Source of the DNA: a virus
Virus record (IMG/VR): IMGVR_UViG_3300021185_003122
Coordinates: 1-64,000 of that record
DNA length: 64,000 bases
Strand: one strand, 5' to 3'
Below the pieces are notes generated by a model. It made no database searches and had not been told where the DNA came from. It saw only the letters and a program-made list of their open reading frames with translations. Shown here one piece after another: positions 57,781 to 64,000 of the stretch; positions within the stretch are counted from its first letter, which is position 1; every line of letters begins with the position of its first letter. The position numbers and the translations under genes were made by a program.

Positions 57781-58012
57781 TTATACTATAGTTTAAATTA
57801 CGAATCTTTTTATCATACTCAACTATCTGTATTTCCAGAGAGTCAGCTTGTTTATCTAAAATAGTATTCTTTGAATGTAAAGAATCTACTTTTTTTTCTA
57901 ACATATCTATCTTATCAAGATAGGATTGTACGTCTATATCTTCTTTTTTATTTATAATCCAGAAGATACATAACGTAGTAATACATAAAAGTATAACTGA
58001 TATACGGTTCAT
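57665..58012 (-). CDS. Inner-membrane spanin-like protein (Rz-like)
   Basis: The 115-residue protein has one N-terminal transmembrane helix (residues 3-20, ISVILLCITTLCIFWII) and a long coiled coil (YLDKIDMLEKKVDSLHSKNT ... QADSLEIQI), the layout of i-spanins. The downstream coiled-coil gene overlaps its end. Position next to the endolysin supports a lysis role. The promoter 58017-58048 lies just upstream. Confidence 0.6.
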   Translation of the reverse strand: MNRISVILLCITTLCIFWIINKKEDIDVQSYLDKIDMLEKKVDSLHSKNTILDKQADSLEIQIVEYDKKIRNLNYSINVIKKETNKKLDAVNDLTDDELERYFTKRYGQYNDTIN

Positions 58013-58016
58013 TTCA

Positions 58017-58048
58017 TTAATATACTAAATTTATTTCGATTAAGCAAC
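58017..58048 (-). promoter_or_regulatory. Promoter, GTTGC-N19-TATATTAA
   Basis: TATATTAA is at 58017-58024 and GTTG at 58045-58048, only 4 bases before the ATG at 58012. It may give a separate short-leader message for the spanin pair. Confidence 0.45.
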
Positions 58049-58531
58049 TAATAGTTGTTTAAATCTCTCCCAATCAAATGCTGAACCTGGATCAGTTTTA
58101 CCTTTGCCTTTTCCTCTAACATGATCTCCACTACAATCAGAATGTCTAACAATATTCTGGATTGATATACTATACTCATCCATCCAGTACTTAACTACTT
58201 CAACAGATGTATTCATTTGTTCTTCAGAATAAGTCCCCTCAGTCTCTATAGCTTTTGAAAAGCTTCCGAAATCATGTGTACCTGGAACTAATAATTCGAA
58301 ACCTAAAAAATGAGAGTTCAATCCTGATAATCCATTCCATTCTGATTTACCTGCATGAAATGCTTTACCAGGTGAACTAACCATCTTTTCGTATGTTCCA
58401 TCAGGTTTAATAAAACCATGTACTGATAATCCTATAGACTTTAAAAAGTCATGGGCATACATTGGTCCGTCATCTAACTTTAGATACTCAGACATTGAGT
58501 GTACTATTACTCCTTTTGGTTTAATTGGCAT
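58040..58531 (-). CDS. N-acetylmuramoyl-L-alanine amidase endolysin (amidase 2)
   Basis: The 163-residue protein has the zinc-amidase core: KGVIVHSMSEYL (first His), KAFHAGKSEW, and VRHSDCSGDHVRGKGKGKTDP ending GSAFDW, where His and Asp/Cys ligands bind zinc. It cuts the amide bond between muramic acid and the peptide. It follows holin-like genes and precedes spanins, a complete lysis order. There is no signal peptide, so it needs the holin to reach the wall. Confidence 0.9.
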   Translation of the reverse strand: MPIKPKGVIVHSMSEYLKLDDGPMYAHDFLKSIGLSVHGFIKPDGTYEKMVSSPGKAFHAGKSEWNGLSGLNSHFLGFELLVPGTHDFGSFSKAIETEGTYSEEQMNTSVEVVKYWMDEYSISIQNIVRHSDCSGDHVRGKGKGKTDPGSAFDWERFKQLLVA

Positions 58532-58533
58532 AA

Positions 58534-58764
58534 TTATTCTTTTTTACCACCGAAAATTTTACCTGCTTCAGCTATTCCAAATGAACCTAATACAATCCAT
58601 ACAAAAGAGTTGTATATAAATTCGTTGATTACAAGGTCTTTACCTACGTATCCAGTAATCAAATCCACTAAAGCAAATAATACTATAATTACAAATGATG
58701 CGAATCCGACTACTGTCTTTTCGTTAATATCATTTTTATCGTTAAATAAGTCTTTAAAAGCCAT
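58534..58764 (-). CDS. Holin-like membrane protein
   Basis: The 76-residue protein has two transmembrane helices (residues 17-36, VVGFASFVIIVLFALVDLIT, and about 50-66) and a charged C-terminus (GKIFGGKKE), the size and topology of class II holins. It sits directly before the amidase. Holins time the release of endolysin. Confidence 0.7.
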   Translation of the reverse strand: MAFKDLFNDKNDINEKTVVGFASFVIIVLFALVDLITGYVGKDLVINEFIYNSFVWIVLGSFGIAEAGKIFGGKKE

Positions 58765-58769
58765 TATAA

Positions 58770-59096
58770 TTAGTTTTTGTTTTTATTGTAAGCTTGTGTT
58801 CCAAAGAACGCTGCAACAATAGCTGCAACAGAAACAAAATAAGTTGCTGCCATATCACCAAGTATTTGTGATGCTTGATCTAAACCTATTAGATTAGCTA
58901 GCACTACTGCAAATGGATAAAGTAACATACCAAATAAAGCAAACCATGCCATCTTACGTTGAGCATCTCTCATTGCATCTTGGTCATCAAGTTCTTTTCT
59001 CTTGAACTCTAGATACATATCATGTTCTGCCTTTGATACTTTACCGTCTCCGTTAGTATCTGCTGGGTGTAAAGCTTTTTTCTCTTTTTCTTCCAT
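58770..59096 (-). CDS. EF-hand membrane protein of the lysis region
   Basis: The 108-residue protein starts with a perfect EF-hand-like loop DTNGDGKVSKAE (residues 13-24), then a helix and two transmembrane segments (about 47-69 and 82-103). It lies next to the holin-like gene and starts 4 bases after a CTATTTAT element. It may be a second holin, an antiholin or a calcium-sensing regulator of lysis. The EF-hand makes calcium control an attractive idea. Confidence 0.6.
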   Translation of the reverse strand: MEEKEKKALHPADTNGDGKVSKAEHDMYLEFKRKELDDQDAMRDAQRKMAWFALFGMLLYPFAVVLANLIGLDQASQILGDMAATYFVSVAAIVAAFFGTQAYNKNKN

Positions 59097-59100
59097 ATTA

Positions 59101-59108
59101 ATAAATAG
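59101..59108 (-). promoter_or_regulatory. CTATTTAT start element
   Basis: The octamer lies exactly 4 bases before the ATG at 59096. Confidence 0.5.
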
Positions 59109-60986
59109 TTAAAAACTTAATCTACCTCCAATCATAAAGTTTACCATAGTAGGAAAATCTTTTATAGTGGCATCGATTACAGTTGTTCCTAATGTTAACC
59201 CAAATCTTTGAGTAAACATATAATTAAAATTTGTTCCTCCTATAACCATTACATCTGTATTCCAAGTTGTATCATAATTAGTTAAACTCTGAGTAATAAA
59301 TGGAGATGATACAGCTACCATAGGACTAATAGTTAATCTATCATTGTATTTAAAAGACTTAGTAGCAAAACCAGTTAATGAACCAGCAAGCACTATGTCA
59401 TCATAGTATATGTATCCTTCTCTTACATCAAGTTCTACAGATGTTATAGTAGTTCCTAATGCAAATCCACCTACTAGACCTTTCTTACCTAAAAATACTA
59501 GTGAATGGTTCATAGTACCCATATAGGATGTAAACATTTTCATCCCTCCTACAGCGGCTGAATATACTCTGTTAACTCTTCCTTCATCATTTACATGAAC
59601 TCTAGAATAATTAAGGTTTAACATAAACTGTTCTAAATTGTCATACACCATTAAGTTAGCACCAAATGTTTCAGTACCTAGCAAAGTAGTCTGGCTTATG
59701 CCGAACATTGTAGCATAGGAATATTTTCCGTCAACTCCTTGTTGAGATAGTACGTTAGCGGCAAGGACTGGAGGAGCAAAAGCTCTTTTTTTCTTTTCAT
59801 CCTCATCATCTTCCTCTTCGTCTTCGTTTGAAGTTTCTTCTTCTTCGCTTTCTTCCTCATCATCCTCAGATTCTTCTTCGTCAGACTCCTCTTCATCTGA
59901 TTCTTCTTCACTGTCCTCTTCTGACTCCTCGTCTGATTCTGATTCTTCTTCTGACTCTTCTTCTGATTGTTCTTCATCTGATTCTTCGTTTTCTGATTCT
60001 TCTTCGGTTGACTCTTCTTCAGTGGATTCCTCCTCTGTAGATTCTTCTTCTGTAGTTTCATCTGATTCAGATTCACTTTCACTTTCAGTTTCTGATTCAG
60101 ATTCACTTTCAGTACTATCATCAGATTCACTCTCTGTAGATTCACTTTCACTTTCTGATGATTCTGATTCTGTGCTTTCACTTTCGGTACTTTCTGATTC
60201 AGTAGATTCAGTTTCAGTTGATTCTGTTTCTGTTGATTCAGTTTCAGTACTCTCTGTAGACTCGGTACTTTCTACTTCTGTAGATTCTGATGAACTTTCT
60301 TGAGACGTTTCTTGCGAGCTTTCTCCGCCAGATGACGTTTCGGATGAAGAAGCTTCTGTAGACGTTTCTGTACTTTGCGTTTCTGTTGAAGCAGTTCCTT
60401 CAGTACTAGTTGTGTCTGGTTGCGAACTCCCCTGGCTCGATTCAGTTGTTGTGGGTTGTGATGTAGACGTATCAGGAGTACTCGTGTCTGGTGTTGATGT
60501 AGTTGTATCCGGTACGCTAGTATCAGGAGCCGAAGTCGTAGTATCTGGAACAGTAGTCGTAGGTGCTTCAGTAGTAGCGGGAACGTTAACATTAGTAGAT
60601 GTTGCATCGGGTATAGTATTTGTCGTAGCAGTTTGATTCGCAACGTTAGTAGCATTAGCTGCTGCTTCTGTAGCCTGCTGCGTGGTTTGTTGAGTTTGTT
60701 GAGTTGTATTTACTACAGTACCTCCAGTAGTTGAACATGGACTAAGAGCATTCCACCACAGCCAGGTTTCTTCTAGCCATGCTTGTAATTCACCATTTTG
60801 GAATTCTGCTGCTGTAAATGTACGGGACTTGTTATAGAATGCTACAACAGTCTGTCCATTCATAGGTACACTAAATACAGAGACTGCTCCTGTACACCTA
60901 TCTACATAGGTTTGGATCAGGGCCTGTGAGTAGGCCCGACCCATCCCCATCGCAGTAATTACTATAATTAATAGCAACCTTCTCAT
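59109..60986 (-). CDS. Predicted outer-membrane beta-barrel with Ser/Thr/Glu/Asp-rich linker
   Basis: The 625-residue protein has a signal peptide (cut near residue 20), a 70-residue Trp/Cys-containing N-terminal domain and a low-complexity region of about 300 residues. That region shifts from Thr/Pro through Ser/Thr/Glu to nearly pure Ser/Glu/Asp. The final 220 residues form alternating amphipathic strands ending MIGGRLSF, whose C-terminal Phe fits the outer-membrane assembly signal. It would put an acidic brush on the infected cell. The gene is tail to head with the CsgG-like gene. Confidence 0.65.
   Translation of the reverse strand: MRRLLLIIVITAMGMGRAYSQALIQTYVDRCTGAVSVFSVPMNGQTVVAFYNKSRTFTAAEFQNGELQAWLEETWLWWNALSPCSTTGGTVVNTTQQTQQTTQQATEAAANATNVANQTATTNTIPDATSTNVNVPATTEAPTTTVPDTTTSAPDTSVPDTTTSTPDTSTPDTSTSQPTTTESSQGSSQPDTTSTEGTASTETQSTETSTEASSSETSSGGESSQETSQESSSESTEVESTESTESTETESTETESTETESTESESTESESTESESSESESESTESESDDSTESESESETESESESESDETTEEESTEEESTEEESTEEESENEESDEEQSEEESEEESESDEESEEDSEEESDEEESDEEESEDDEEESEEEETSNEDEEEDDEDEKKKRAFAPPVLAANVLSQQGVDGKYSYATMFGISQTTLLGTETFGANLMVYDNLEQFMLNLNYSRVHVNDEGRVNRVYSAAVGGMKMFTSYMGTMNHSLVFLGKKGLVGGFALGTTITSVELDVREGYIYYDDIVLAGSLTGFATKSFKYNDRLTISPMVAVSSPFITQSLTNYDTTWNTDVMVIGGTNFNYMFTQRFGLTLGTTVIDATIKDFPTMVNFMIGGRLSF
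59800..60420 (-). repeat. Low-complexity TCW/GAW-type triplet repeats
   Basis: Plus-strand runs of TTC/TCT/GAT triplets encode the Ser/Glu/Asp and Thr/Glu repeats of the outer-membrane protein. Imperfect hexamer repeats (GATTCA, GATTCT, TTCAGT) dominate near 60060-60270. Length variation by slippage is likely. Confidence 0.7.
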
Positions 60987-60991
60987 AACAA

Positions 60992-61705
60992 TTAGTGATC
61001 AAAAATTCCTTTTCGTATCATTCTCTTCACTATCTTTGCGACTGCAGTCTCTAATGCTTTTCGAGTAGATACACCCACTGAGGAGGAATTGAATTTTACT
61101 TCATCTAAATTGTCTGAGTTAGTTAAGGTTAGCTCTCTAGTAGTAATTGCTTTACCTAATCCTGATCCGGTCATATAAAGGCCAGTTTCAGAATCAACTG
61201 CTCTGATTTGTAGTCCTAGTCTGGTAACTAGTTTGTTTTTAATCCCATCTTTAAGATTTATAGTTTCATCTTCTGATACAGAGTAGTCATATACTTCAAC
61301 ATAAATAAAATATTTAGCTAAAGTAATGTTACCTTTGATATCGATATCATTAGCTGTAAATCCTTTTTGGGATGCTTTATATTGAGTCACCATTCTATTC
61401 TTGATTTCATCTCGAGTTTCGACAAATTCGAATCTCCAAGTTTCGTCAAGGAATGCTACAGTAATGTTAGTCAGACCTAAACCTACTCTATTATCCCTTA
61501 ATTCAGGATATTGGTTTAGAACGTCTTCTGTAACTCCAATATTAAGGAGAGCTACTGGTACTGGATCACCATCATATTCTGGTATTGAGTATAACGAGGC
61601 TTGTTTCTCAAAATCCGCCTGATAATCCTCTGTAGTAGTCTTTCCTATTTGTTGTGCCGATATAGAAGTACTAAATAATAGTAGTACTAATAATCTTTTA
61701 ACCAA
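60992..61705 (-). CDS. CsgG-like secretion pore protein, TTG start
   Basis: The protein is 237 residues from a TTG at 61703-61705 that overlaps the upstream stop. It begins VKRLLVLLLFSTSISAQ, a clean signal peptide. An ATG at 61771 would add an unlikely N-terminus inside the upstream gene. The core AKYFIYVEVYDYS, LQIRAVDSETGLYMTGSGLG and RKALETAVAKIVKRMI fits the CsgG/FlgO group. CsgG forms an outer-membrane pore for curli subunits. Marine T4-like phages are known to carry such genes. No lipobox Cys is present. Confidence 0.7.
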   Translation of the reverse strand: MVKRLLVLLLFSTSISAQQIGKTTTEDYQADFEKQASLYSIPEYDGDPVPVALLNIGVTEDVLNQYPELRDNRVGLGLTNITVAFLDETWRFEFVETRDEIKNRMVTQYKASQKGFTANDIDIKGNITLAKYFIYVEVYDYSVSEDETINLKDGIKNKLVTRLGLQIRAVDSETGLYMTGSGLGKAITTRELTLTNSDNLDEVKFNSSSVGVSTRKALETAVAKIVKRMIRKGIFDH

Positions 61706-61913
61706 GGGTATCGAAGATGCCCCAAGTTGCGTTGTCAAATGTAGCTGGGTTAGTAACAAGTTCCCATACAATAGTAGAAAATCCTACTAAAAATAGAGAA
61801 GATAGTGTTAAAAACCAGGCTGCAAAAAATAATACTAAACTTTTTCGTGTAAAAGTTGTAGCTTCGAGATATTCTTCTTTTATTAAAGAATAAGGGTTTA
61901 CGTAATTGTTCAT
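61698..61913 (-). CDS. Small membrane protein upstream of the CsgG-like gene
   Basis: The 71-residue protein has a polar N-terminus and one long hydrophobic stretch (residues 25-52, LVLFFAAWFLTLSSLFLVGF), one or two helices. It overlaps the CsgG-like gene start by 8 bases. It may be an accessory in export. The function is unknown. Confidence 0.55.
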   Translation of the reverse strand: MNNYVNPYSLIKEEYLEATTFTRKSLVLFFAAWFLTLSSLFLVGFSTIVWELVTNPATFDNATWGIFDTLG

Positions 61914-61949
61914 AGTTTCAATTTTAATGGTTACAAATTAATTCTTATC

Positions 61950-61983
61950 GGAGCCGATAGTTGCCGCTATCGGTTCCTTTTTT
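61950..61983 (+). terminator. Plus-strand oriented intrinsic terminator
   Basis: An 11-bp stem with one G-U pair (GGAGCCGATAG at 61950-61960 / CTATCGGTTCC at 61967-61977) is followed by six Ts on the plus strand. In minus-strand RNA the G-U becomes an A-C mismatch and no U run follows. It therefore faces against all nearby genes. Confidence 0.65.
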
Positions 61984-61997
61984 CTACTGCGATATAA

Positions 61998-62288
61998 CTA
62001 CCAATCTAAACCTGCCTTCTTCCTTTTTTCGGTTTCAGTAAGTTTAGGTTTGGCTTTAATAAACACCTTCTTTACGACGGTATCTTTCTTTTGTTCCGGA
62101 ATAGTAATATTGATTGTAGGGCCTTCCACATTAACGTTTTGTTCTTGCTTAACCTCTACTGCCGAATCATCACTTTCTACTCCGAAAAACTCTTCTACTT
62201 TATCTGTAAAAACTGTACCTAAAGTTGTAAGTACAATTGCTACACCTGCAGTTATCTGAGCCTTAACGTTTTTTAATAGATTTTTCAT
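61998..62288 (-). CDS. Membrane-anchored protein with basic tail
   Basis: The 96-residue protein has a short basic N-terminus, one transmembrane helix (residues 12-28, ITAGVAIVLTTLGTVFT), an acidic middle and a Lys-rich C-terminus (KAKPKLTETEKRKKAGLDW). It could link the inner membrane with cell-wall material. The function is unknown. Confidence 0.55.
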   Translation of the reverse strand: MKNLLKNVKAQITAGVAIVLTTLGTVFTDKVEEFFGVESDDSAVEVKQEQNVNVEGPTINITIPEQKKDTVVKKVFIKAKPKLTETEKRKKAGLDW

Positions 62289-62290
62289 AT

Positions 62291-62968
62291 TTAATCATCA
62301 CTGACTGGAGTCTCATCTGGAGCACATCCTTCAGCATTTACATTGTTTATTTGAGTTATAGGAGTATCTGGGCATTTATCTAATGCGTTAATAACACCGT
62401 CATAGTCATAATCTGCTACTGCAACTAATTGATCAACTCCTTCACCCACTTCTTGTAAAGAGGCTAAAAGTTCTTCTACTTGTGCTTTAGTAGCTTTAGT
62501 TTTCATTGTAGCTAGTATATCTTGTAGTCCTAATTTAATGTTAGCTATTTGTAAAAAGATACCTGCCCATTGATTACCTTCATCATATAATGTCTGAAGT
62601 CCTTCTAAGGAGCTAACTACTCCGTTCAGGATATCGTCTATTTCAGATAAAAATTCTTCATTAACAAGCATTGCTTCTTCGTAAGCTAACATAGCATCAT
62701 TATACTCTAACATAGCTTCATTATACTCTGCAAGATGAGCATTATACTCCATTACTGCATCGTGATAATTCTGTACTCCCTCAACGATAACTTCTAAATC
62801 CATTACGATTTGTTCCATATCGGAAGTAATTTGAGGAATGTTTAATGCTTCAAACGAATTAACTACTTCTTGTAGCGATTCATTTAATCTAGCAAATCCT
62901 CTTTCCATCGAAGGGTTGGTACACCCTAATAATAATAAAACACTTAGTACTGCGAATACGTTTTTCAT
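62291..62968 (-). CDS. Lipoprotein with heptad repeats and TSP3-like calcium motif
   Basis: The 225-residue protein has a lipobox LLLGC (Cys16), a long helical region with Tyr/Asn/Glu heptads (YNEAMLE, YNDAMLA repeats near 80-105), then a thrombospondin type 3-like motif DYDYDGVINALDKCPDTP near 188-205. That motif is common in Bacteroidota OmpA-type proteins. It would be anchored in the outer membrane or inner leaflet. It overlaps the next ORF by 4 bases. Confidence 0.65.
   Translation of the reverse strand: MKNVFAVLSVLLLLGCTNPSMERGFARLNESLQEVVNSFEALNIPQITSDMEQIVMDLEVIVEGVQNYHDAVMEYNAHLAEYNEAMLEYNDAMLAYEEAMLVNEEFLSEIDDILNGVVSSLEGLQTLYDEGNQWAGIFLQIANIKLGLQDILATMKTKATKAQVEELLASLQEVGEGVDQLVAVADYDYDGVINALDKCPDTPITQINNVNAEGCAPDETPVSDD
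62680..62750 (-). repeat. 21-bp tandem repeats encoding heptads
   Basis: About three and a half imperfect 21-base units, starting TATACTC on the plus strand at 62701, 62722 and 62743, encode the 7-residue repeats of the lipoprotein coiled coil. Confidence 0.6.
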
Positions 62969-63345
62969 TTTACAAACAATTTAACTGACTGTTTTTCATT
63001 CCCACTTTCATCTAAAAACTTAAATGTATAGTCTCCAGTTTCAAGTACTCTGGTGTATATCGTATAAACGTTATCACCTTCCGTTACCTTTAAGGTATTT
63101 CTACTAACCAATTGTTTAGCTAAGTCTAATATTTCAACTGTGTATGTTCCGTCAACGTCTGTTTTTATATTAAACTTTGCTCCATCATAAACACTATTGT
63201 CATCAAACTGCAAGCCAGTAGTCTCTTCTATTTTTAACTCACTAGCTACCCATTGAGTAACTGTAAAGTCATATTCATCTGGTGCACATGCTAAAAATAA
63301 TGTGAACAAGATTGTATAATACCATTTTTGAAAATTGTAGCTCAT
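62965..63345 (-). CDS. Small predicted lipoprotein
   Basis: The 126-residue protein has a signal peptide ending FLACA (Cys20), followed by PDEYDF, acidic after the lipobox, and a beta-rich domain (DGTYTVEILDLAKQLVSRNT, GDYTFKFLDESGNEKQSVKL) like a small Ig-type fold. It lies between the cohesin-like protein and the heptad lipoprotein. It may be surface exposed. Confidence 0.6.
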   Translation of the reverse strand: MSYNFQKWYYTILFTLFLACAPDEYDFTVTQWVASELKIEETTGLQFDDNSVYDGAKFNIKTDVDGTYTVEILDLAKQLVSRNTLKVTEGDNVYTIYTRVLETGDYTFKFLDESGNEKQSVKLFVK

Positions 63346-63348
63346 TTT

Positions 63349-64000
63349 TTATTCTATATTTAATTGTACTCTAACTGCATCCATATCTGAAGCATCAGTA
63401 CTTGTTAATATTATTAATCCTGTAACACCGTTAATCTGTGCGGTCTTACTAAAAGTTACAGTATATGTTGTATCTGACATAGAATCACCTAGAGTATTAA
63501 TTGAACCAAAGTTTACTCTATTTTCAGTTACTTTAGCAAAATTAGTAGTAGTGTTTCCTGAATCAGCTTTTACAGAATCAAAAGATAATCTTGAATCATC
63601 AAAATTTAATCTTATTTGTGCTGCAGATAAATTACTTTCTGGTATTGATATTGTTGCTACTACTTTATCTCCATCTTCTTCTACTATCATAGTACCATTA
63701 ACCAAATCTATTTGAGCTCCTCCTACTCCTGTAAACATATTTACTGTTGATCTACCAGATGGAGAAGATGCAAATGAAATAGATACTGCATCATTTACTA
63801 TACCGTTACTAACACTTGGTGAATGAGAAAGATTTACATCACCTTTCCAAGTACCGTATACTTCAAATGTTTGACCTGAAGAGATATTGCTAAAGTTTAC
63901 ATCTATTTCAGTTAATGATCCGTTATGTGTTATACCATTTGCTTCATATGACTCTGCCGTTGTATTTGTATATGTACTACCGTCTGTAGATCTAAAGAAG
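63349..64000 (-). CDS. Cohesin-like domain protein (N-terminus beyond the window)
   Basis: The frame stays open through the right edge, so the internal ATG at 63738 is not the true start. The visible 217 residues contain a beta-rich domain and a C-terminal cohesin-like domain: IVEEDGDKVVATISIPESNL, SAAQIRLNFDDSRLSFDSVK, then VNFGSINTLG and FSKTAQ. Cohesins bind dockerins or polysaccharides. Here the domain may be part of a secreted or virion protein. It is the first visible gene of the envelope cluster. Confidence 0.6.
   Translation of the reverse strand, partial: FFRSTDGSTYTNTTAESYEANGITHNGSLTEIDVNFSNISSGQTFEVYGTWKGDVNLSHSPSVSNGIVNDAVSISFASSPSGRSTVNMFTGVGGAQIDLVNGTMIVEEDGDKVVATISIPESNLSAAQIRLNFDDSRLSFDSVKADSGNTTTNFAKVTENRVNFGSINTLGDSMSDTTYTVTFSKTAQINGVTGLIILTSTDASDMDAVRVQLNIE

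Noticed and set aside
12483-59108. T4 late promoter TATAAATA on the plus strand at the six octamer sites
   Set aside because: The reverse complement of CTATTTAT resembles the T4 late box, but it would point away from the genes. The fixed 4-base distance to the minus-strand ATG argues for the minus direction.
59696-60181. Minus-strand ORF rich in Lys, Asn and Gln inside the 59109-60986 gene
   Set aside because: It is a frame shadow created by the Ser/Glu/Asp repeat. The main frame has the signal peptide and barrel end.
60022-60303. Plus-strand ORF encoding almost only Ser, Asp, Val and Leu
   Set aside because: It is the mirror of the triplet repeats of the outer-membrane protein gene on the minus strand. 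It has no promoter and no domain.
1-64000. tRNA genes and CRISPR arrays
   Set aside because: No cloverleaf with a TTCRA arm and no regularly spaced repeats were found by eye on either strand.

Overview
The window is about 64 kb of AT-rich DNA from a large tailed phage of the T4-like contractile-tail type. I infer a Bacteroidota (flavobacterial) host from three signs. (1) About twenty promoters share the layout GTTG-N20-TATATTTA, which matches the -33 TTTG / -7 TAnnTTTG promoter of that phylum. (2) Several encoded lipoproteins carry acidic or lysine residues after the lipobox Cys, as in CSKED and CSKEEF, which resembles the Bacteroidota surface-export signal. (3) There are TSP3, VCBS and cohesin-like domains typical of that phylum. 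Nearly every gene is on the minus strand, so transcription runs from 64 kb towards 1. No tRNA, CRISPR array or insertion sequence was seen. Capsid, portal, terminase and DNA polymerase genes must lie outside the window.

Layout from right to left. 64-59 kb: an envelope set, with a cohesin-like secreted protein, two lipoproteins, a CsgG-like pore protein and a predicted outer-membrane beta-barrel with a very long Ser/Thr/Glu/Asp linker. 59-57 kb: lysis genes (EF-hand membrane protein, holin-like protein, amidase endolysin, overlapping spanin-like pair). 57-54.6 kb: a membrane protein, an Nmad1-like protein and a Cas4/RecB-like nuclease. 54.6-43 kb: a sugar block with five glycosyltransferases, two NDP-sugar epimerase/dehydratases, an aminotransferase, a GNAT acetyltransferase and a short UDP-sugar dehydrogenase. 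43-27 kb: small phage proteins, an HNH protein, a lysozyme-like protein, an SGNH hydrolase, a VCBS lipoprotein, a RecA-fold ATPase, a DUF932 protein, a structural protein ending in two Hint domains, 2OG-Fe(II) oxygenase and SET-domain proteins, thymidylate synthase and a radical SAM protein. 27-18 kb: small probable early genes, many with their own promoter, plus a three-gene plus-strand island. 18-1 kb: HD hydrolase, a sigma-like late factor, then baseplate spike, gp25-like and gp6-like wedge proteins, a large tail protein and tail fibres ending in a peptidase S74 chaperone.

The most unusual feature is at 19,599-20,677. For 1,079 consecutive bases the plus strand has no G, so the coding strand and its mRNA have no cytosine. 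The block starts at the -7 box of a promoter, covers two whole genes, the spacer and a second promoter, and ends about 50 bases after the last stop codon. Both proteins therefore lack Ala, His, Pro, Gln and Thr completely. The internal promoter matches one at 23,083 at 29 of 32 positions, and every coding-strand C is replaced by T. This looks like selection or directed mutation acting on the nucleic acid itself. Possible reasons are escape from Rho, from CTP-analogue chain terminators or from sequence-specific RNases, or action of a cytosine deaminase.

A second recurrent signal is CTATTTAT placed exactly 4 bases before the ATG of six genes. It is probably a late promoter or start element.
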